From Hydrogenophilaceae bacterium (GTDB lineage Bacteria > Pseudomonadota > Gammaproteobacteria > Burkholderiales > Thiobacillaceae): a stretch of DNA of 64,000 bases. The DNA is taken from contig JANJWO010000074.1 of assembly GCA_024709485.1 (NCBI GenBank), positions 41,385 to 105,384 of the forward strand. The letters run 5' to 3'. The translations under genes and the position numbers were made by a program. Under the pieces are notes generated by a model. The model was not told the DNA's origin, made no database searches, and worked only from the letters and a program-made list of their open reading frames with translations. Shown here piece after piece: positions 59,417-64,000 of this stretch (position 1 is its first letter; the number at the start of each line of letters is the position of its first letter).

Positions 59417-60202
59417 GCCGATCAGCAGCACCTGTTCCAGCGTGGCCGAAAGCTCCGGGCGCTTGTGCAGGCCGGGGATGAGATCCGCCACCGCCACATA
59501 GATCATGCTCGAAGCCGCGACGCCGAGCAGATAGGGCGTGACGCCATCCATGTCCGCCAGCGCCAGATAGCCCAGCAGCCCGCCGAACACCATGGCCACG
59601 CTGGACAACAGGTTGTAGAGCAACGCCTTCGATTTGCTGTAGCCGGAATGCAGCAGCACCAGGAAATCGCCCACTTCCTGCGGCAGTTCGTGGGCAATGA
59701 TCGCCATGGCGGTCACGATGCCAAGCTGGGTGTCGGCCACGAACGCGCCGGCAATCAGCACCCCGTCCACGAAATTGTGGAAGGTGTCGCCGATCAGGAT
59801 CATCAGGCCCGCGCGGTGGTGCTCTTGCTGCCCACCGTGCCCATGGCCATGATCGTGGTCGTGGTTATGCCCGTGATCGTGGCCGGATTCATGCCCGGGC
59901 GGCTCCAGACCATGAACTTCGCACGTCTCATGGTGGCAGTGGCGCCACAGCACCAGTTTTTCCAGGATGAAGAAAGCCAGCAGGCCGCCCAGCACGGCGG
60001 CCGCCACCGCTTGGGGGGAGCCTTCCTCCAGCGCATGCGGCAGCACTTCCAGGAATCCCGCGCCCAGCAAGGTGCCGACCGCGAAGCTGACCAGACGCGG
60101 CACCCAGGCCGGATGCGCGGCGAAGGTGAACAGGCCTGCCAGCAGCACGCTCAGCACGCCTCCCGCCAGGGTGGCGGCCAGGATCCAGGCAAGTGTATGC
60201 AT
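59366..60202 (-). CDS. ZIP-family divalent metal transporter
   Basis: A 278-residue membrane protein of the ZIP family, moving Zn2+ or related metals into the cytoplasm. Eight helices are expected. The metal site is GDTFHNFVDGVLI in helix IV and AIIAHELPQEVGDFLVLL in helix V. A His-rich loop (HDHGHNHDHDHGHGHG, near residue 115) lies between helices III and IV. The start MHTLAWILAATLAGGVLSV is a membrane helix. Confidence 0.93.
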   Translation of the reverse strand: MHTLAWILAATLAGGVLSVLLAGLFTFAAHPAWVPRLVSFAVGTLLGAGFLEVLPHALEEGSPQAVAAAVLGGLLAFFILEKLVLWRHCHHETCEVHGLEPPGHESGHDHGHNHDHDHGHGHGGQQEHHRAGLMILIGDTFHNFVDGVLIAGAFVADTQLGIVTAMAIIAHELPQEVGDFLVLLHSGYSKSKALLYNLLSSVAMVFGGLLGYLALADMDGVTPYLLGVAASSMIYVAVADLIPGLHKRPELSATLEQVLLIGLGIAAITAIGHFGHAS

Positions 60203-60265
60203 ATCGGGTATGCGCCTATGCGGCAGGCGGTCGCGAAAATTGCGTGATTATAAGGGATTACCCCG

Positions 60266-60994
60266 TCAAGGCGCCGCCCGCCAGATGAGCGAAGCCATGC
60301 GGCCGGTCGCCCCGTCGCGGCGATAGGAGTAGAAGCGCGCCTGGTCGGCATAGGTGCAAAGCCCGCCGCCGTATACTTCGCGCACGCCCGCGCGCGCCAG
60401 CCGCAGGCGGGCCAGTTGGTAAATATCGGCCAGCCACTTGCCGGGCTGTCCCGGCAGGAATGCGGCCGCAGCGGCCGGCAGATCGCGCACGAAAGCCTCG
60501 CGCACCTCCTCGCCCACCTCAAAAGCCTGCGGGCCGATGGCCGGCCCCAGCCAGGCCAGAACCTCGGCCGCGTCGCAGCGCATCGCCGCCACGCTGGCCT
60601 CCAGCACGCCGGCCGCCAGGCCGCGCCAGCCGGCATGGGCGGCCGCCACGCGCGTGCCGCCGCGGTCGCAGAACAATACCGGCAGGCAGTCCGCGGTCAG
60701 CACGGCGCAGACCGTGCCGGGCATGAACGCCACCGCGGCATCGGCTTCGACGGGCCCCTGCAGCTGATCGGCCTGCGCCACTGCGGTGCCGTGCACCTGC
60801 ACGAGCCACTTGGGCTCGTCCGGCAGGAAAGCGCGCAGCCGCCGGCGATTGAGCGCGACCGCCGCCGGATCGTCGCCCACGTGGTCGCCCAGATTGAGGC
60901 TGGCGTAGGGCGGCCGGCTGGCGCCGCCGGCACGCGTGCTCACCAGCGCATGCACGCCGGCGGGCGCCGGCCAGTCGGGCTCGATGAACTGCAT
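60266..60994 (-). CDS. pgeF: PgeF/YfiH (LACC1-like) protein
   Basis: A 242-residue protein of the YfiH family, which in other organisms edits peptidoglycan precursors or has purine nucleoside phosphorylase activity. It has the conserved Cys/His zinc-site pattern: HGTAVAQAD, LTADCLPVLFCD, AAAHAGWRGLAAGVL and LGPAIGP. It follows rluD by 23 bases, the usual order. The Met of MQFIEPDWPAPAGV is the conserved start; the upstream extension is Arg/Gly-rich and unlikely. Confidence 0.9.
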   Translation of the reverse strand: MQFIEPDWPAPAGVHALVSTRAGGASRPPYASLNLGDHVGDDPAAVALNRRRLRAFLPDEPKWLVQVHGTAVAQADQLQGPVEADAAVAFMPGTVCAVLTADCLPVLFCDRGGTRVAAAHAGWRGLAAGVLEASVAAMRCDAAEVLAWLGPAIGPQAFEVGEEVREAFVRDLPAAAAAFLPGQPGKWLADIYQLARLRLARAGVREVYGGGLCTYADQARFYSYRRDGATGRMASLIWRAAP

Positions 60995-61017
60995 GCGTCG
61001 AACCGCGGCTGCCCGGC

Positions 61018-61998
61018 CTAGGCGGCCACGCCCCAGGTGCCGCCCGCGCGCATCAGCGCGAGCAGCATCTCCATGTCTTCCGGCAGCGGCGCTTCCCACT
61101 CCATGCGCTCGCCGGTGTAGGGGTGGTTCAGCGCGAGCCGGGTGGCATGCAGGGCCTGGCGCGGGAACGCCATGGCGCGGCCGCGCCGCACGTTGGAATA
61201 GGTCTTGTCCCCGACCAGGGGATGGCCGATGTGCTTCATGTGCACGCGGATCTGGTGGGTGCGGCCGGTTTCCAGGCTGCAGCGCAGCAAGGTCGCGCTG
61301 GGGAAGCGCTCCTCGACCGCATAGTGCGTGATGGCGGGCTTGCCCAGGGGATGCACGGTGCGCCGCGTGCGCTGGATGGGGTCGCGCGCCAGCGGCGCAT
61401 CCACCGTGCCGGCGCCGTCGATCTCGCCCTGGACCACGGCGAGATACTCGCGTTTGACCGTGCGGCCGTGCATCTGCCTGACCAGATCGGTGTGCGCCTT
61501 GAGGGTCTTGGCCGCCACCATGAGGCCGGAAGTATCCTTGTCCAGCCGGTGCACGATGCCTGCGCGCGGCAGGTCGGCCGCGCCTGCCGTATGGTGCAGC
61601 AACGCATTGAGCAAGGTGCCGGTGTGGTTGCCGTTGCCCGGATGCACCACCAGGCCGGCCGGCTTGTTGATGACGATGATGGCCGGATCCTCGAACACGA
61701 TGTCGAGCGGGATGTCTTCCGGCTCGTCCGGCCGGGTCTGGGGGTCCGCCTCGGGAAACACCGTGATCGCCTCGCCGCCCCAGACCTTGTCGCGCACCCC
61801 CGCCGGCTGGCCGTTGACCAGGACGTTGCCGGTGCGTATCCAGTTCTGCAGGCGGTTGCGGGAATATTCCGGCAGCATGCTCACCAGCGCCTGATCGAGG
61901 CGGATGCCGCCCAGCGCCGGGGGCACCTCCCCATGCCAGGGATCGAGGTCGGAATTTCCCTTATAATCGTCGTCGTCGTCCAAACCCACGTCACTCAT
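61018..61998 (-). CDS. rluD: 23S rRNA pseudouridine synthase RluD
   Basis: A 326-residue synthase making pseudouridines in helix 69 of 23S rRNA. It has an S4 RNA-binding domain (IRLDQALVSMLPEYSRNRLQNWIRTGNVLVNG), then the catalytic motif GIVHRLDKDTSGLMVAAKT with the nucleophile Asp, and the C-terminal TGRTHQIRVHMKHIGHPLVGD. An acidic N-terminal stretch (LDDDDDYKG) is unusual but harmless. Its ATG overlaps that of the divergent bamD. Confidence 0.95.
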   Translation of the reverse strand: MSDVGLDDDDDYKGNSDLDPWHGEVPPALGGIRLDQALVSMLPEYSRNRLQNWIRTGNVLVNGQPAGVRDKVWGGEAITVFPEADPQTRPDEPEDIPLDIVFEDPAIIVINKPAGLVVHPGNGNHTGTLLNALLHHTAGAADLPRAGIVHRLDKDTSGLMVAAKTLKAHTDLVRQMHGRTVKREYLAVVQGEIDGAGTVDAPLARDPIQRTRRTVHPLGKPAITHYAVEERFPSATLLRCSLETGRTHQIRVHMKHIGHPLVGDKTYSNVRRGRAMAFPRQALHATRLALNHPYTGERMEWEAPLPEDMEMLLALMRAGGTWGVAA

Positions 61999-62830
61999 GA
62001 CCTTCAAACTCCTTAACACTGCGGTTCGCCCTTTTTTCATGTGGCGTGCGGCGCTCGCCATCGTCGCCCTCAACCTCGGGCTGTCGGGTTGCGGGCTGCT
62101 CCCCGAGGTCGCTGACGAAACCGCCGGCTGGTCGGCGCAGCGCCTCTACTCCGAGGCCAAGGACAATCTCGATAAAGGCGACTACGAGCAGGCCATCAAA
62201 TTATACGAGACCCTCGAAGCGCGCTACCCCTACGGACGTTACGCCCAGCAGGCCCAGCTCGAAATCGCCTACGCCTACTACAAGGACCAGGAGTCGATTT
62301 CCGCCATCGCCGCATGCGACCGCTTCATCAAGCTCCACCCCAATCACCCTAACGTCGATTATGCGTATTATCTGAAGGGCCTGGCCAATTTCACCGAGGA
62401 TCAGAGCCTGTTCTCGCGCATTGCCACCCAGGACATGAGCGAGCGCGACCCCAAGGCCGCGCGCGACTCCTTCGCCGCCTTCAAGGAACTGGTCAACCGC
62501 TTTCCGGACAGCAAGTACGCGGAAGATTCCCGCGCGCGCATGAAATACCTGGTCAACGCCATTTCCGCCAACGAGGTCCACGTCGCCAAGTACTACCTCA
62601 AGCGCGAGGCCTACGTGGCGGCGGCCAACCGGGCCAAAAGCGTGGTGACCAACTATCCCGAAACCCCGTCCGTCGAAGAGGCGCTGGCCATCATGGTCGT
62701 GGCCTACGACAAGCTGGGCATCAACGATCTCCGCGACGACGCCATGCGGGTGCTCAAGCTCAATTACCCCAACAGCAAATATGCCCAGGGCGTCGATCTG
62801 ACCGGCAAGGATTGGTGGAAGCTCTGGTAA
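61997..62830 (+). CDS. bamD: Outer-membrane assembly lipoprotein BamD
   Basis: A 277-residue lipoprotein of the BAM complex. The signal ends in LGLSGC (lipobox, Cys32 from this start; an inner Met gives a shorter signal). The TPR part follows (AQRLYSEAKDNLDKGDYEQAIKLYETLEARYPYGRYAQQAQLEIAYAYYK, KLHPNHPNVDYAYYLKGLANF). It helps fold and insert outer-membrane proteins. It is divergent from rluD with overlapping start codons, a conserved neighbour pair. Confidence 0.95.
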   Translation: MTFKLLNTAVRPFFMWRAALAIVALNLGLSGCGLLPEVADETAGWSAQRLYSEAKDNLDKGDYEQAIKLYETLEARYPYGRYAQQAQLEIAYAYYKDQESISAIAACDRFIKLHPNHPNVDYAYYLKGLANFTEDQSLFSRIATQDMSERDPKAARDSFAAFKELVNRFPDSKYAEDSRARMKYLVNAISANEVHVAKYYLKREAYVAAANRAKSVVTNYPETPSVEEALAIMVVAYDKLGINDLRDDAMRVLKLNYPNSKYAQGVDLTGKDWWKLW

Positions 62831-62858
62831 GCGGCTGAACCGGCGGCCGCCTGCCGCC

Positions 62859-63704
62859 TTAGCGCAGGACCGCCGCCGGCCCGCTCTTGACCAGGGCCAT
62901 GACCTCGTTCACCCCCAGGTGCAGCAGCAGGGCCACTTCCTGGAAGTCGTCCAGCAGCGCGGCGTCATGCCAGCCGTTGTCCGAATGCCGCGCCAGCCTG
63001 ATTGCCAGCGTCACGTTGCGCACGCGCGGCAGCCTGGCCTGCGCCGGATCGCCCAGGCTGACCAGCAGTTCCGGCAGCTGCCATTCCATGGTCAACCGGC
63101 GTTGCAATTCCATGTCCGAGAACCCCAGAACCTGAAGTTGCGCGTCGGCGCTGTGCTGCGCGCGGTCCGCCGCCTGGAGCGTTTTGATCTGCAGCATGGG
63201 CCCGGGATTGAAGCACCACATCAGCATTTCACCGACATGGCTCAGCAGCGCGGAGGTCCGCACCTCCTGCGCATGCAGATCGTGCAGACGCAGCGCCCAG
63301 TCGCCGGCGTAATAGGCTGCGCGCTGCGCGCGGCGCACCGTGTGCATCAGATGCGCCAGCGCTTCGTGCTGCGAACCGAGCAGTTCTTCGGCAACCCGGC
63401 CTGTCGCCACCTCGCGGAAGAAGGTTTCCAATCCCATCATCAGCAGGGCATGCCTTGCATCCACGATCTCGTAGAGCTGATGGCGCGCCTTGTGCATCTG
63501 CAGGTGGCGCAGCAGCCTCAGGGTCATGAACGGATCGTCGTCGACGACGTCGACGATGTGGTCCGCGCTGCCTTCGGCCCGCAGCCGGTGCAGCTGTTGG
63601 GCCGTCGAGCGCAGCACGGGAATGTCGGCCTGCCCGAAGAAGGCGATCCACTCCTCCAGGCTTTGCGGCTGTTTCGGTGCCGGGGCGGTGTCCTGCTCGG
63701 GCAT
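62859..63704 (-). CDS. HDOD-domain protein
   Basis: A 281-residue protein built mostly of one HDOD domain (IPVLRSTAQQLHRL, IVDVVDDDPFMTLRLLRHLQMHKARHQ, ARHALLMMGLETFFREVATGRV). HDOD domains resemble HD phosphohydrolases but lack the metal residues and usually act in signalling. No attached sensor or output domain is seen. It lies just downstream of the P-II gene on the same strand. Confidence 0.85.
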   Translation of the reverse strand: MPEQDTAPAPKQPQSLEEWIAFFGQADIPVLRSTAQQLHRLRAEGSADHIVDVVDDDPFMTLRLLRHLQMHKARHQLYEIVDARHALLMMGLETFFREVATGRVAEELLGSQHEALAHLMHTVRRAQRAAYYAGDWALRLHDLHAQEVRTSALLSHVGEMLMWCFNPGPMLQIKTLQAADRAQHSADAQLQVLGFSDMELQRRLTMEWQLPELLVSLGDPAQARLPRVRNVTLAIRLARHSDNGWHDAALLDDFQEVALLLHLGVNEVMALVKSGPAAVLR

Positions 63705-63715
63705 GCCGGCGCCCC

Positions 63716-64000
<285 letters not shown>

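Overview
The window is GC-rich DNA from a Gram-negative betaproteobacterium. The host gene orders thrS-infC-rpmI-rplT-pheS-pheT-ihfA-merR-tRNA-Pro and rluD/bamD fit that group, as do RelA, LolCD, ComEC, BamD and P-II. I cannot name the genus. Two host blocks flank one complete prophage.

Left host block (about 700-20680). Translation and aminoacyl-tRNA synthetase genes lie on the minus strand with tRNA-Pro(GGG) and tRNA-Val(GAC). They are followed by a cytochrome c, a Mut7-C protein, relA, comEC, a CBS protein, lolD, lolC and yjbQ, then a plus-strand protein and rimO. The first 644 bases are the end of a tyrosine recombinase beside tRNA-Pro, probably the edge of another integrated element that lies outside the window.

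Prophage (about 20681-59171, 38.49 kb). It sits inside rimO, placed there by a large serine integrase. The attL side gives rimO a new phage-derived start and first codons. The original rimO start is stranded as a 31-codon fragment at attR. From left to right the prophage holds: the integrase; a small operon with a self-operator promoter, an unknown acidic protein and an Aca2/YdiL-like regulator (candidate anti-CRISPR operon); a long minus-strand lytic operon read from a cro-like gene at 50510 down to 23325 (cro, terminators, cII-like, primase-helicase, iteron/Z-DNA-prone region, terminase, portal, protease-capsid fusion, lambda-type tail genes with a -1 frameshift, tape measure, tail tip with LamG domains, lysis genes); and a plus-strand arm with a repressor-like gene, two accessory membrane/lipoprotein genes, a chain of tiny overlapping genes, a ParB-like protein and a diversity-generating retroelement (DGR).

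The DGR (55382-58260) is the most striking system. It has two tandem target genes with C-terminal variable repeats, an Avd-like gene, a 114-base template repeat and a reverse transcriptase. Comparing the template with the two variable repeats shows 13 differences in each, and all 26 fall on template adenines.

Right host block (59216-64000). It holds a small membrane protein, a ZIP metal transporter, a PgeF/YfiH protein, rluD and bamD (divergent), an HDOD protein and a truncated P-II gene. All function calls rest on reading the sequence and recognising families; no database search was run.
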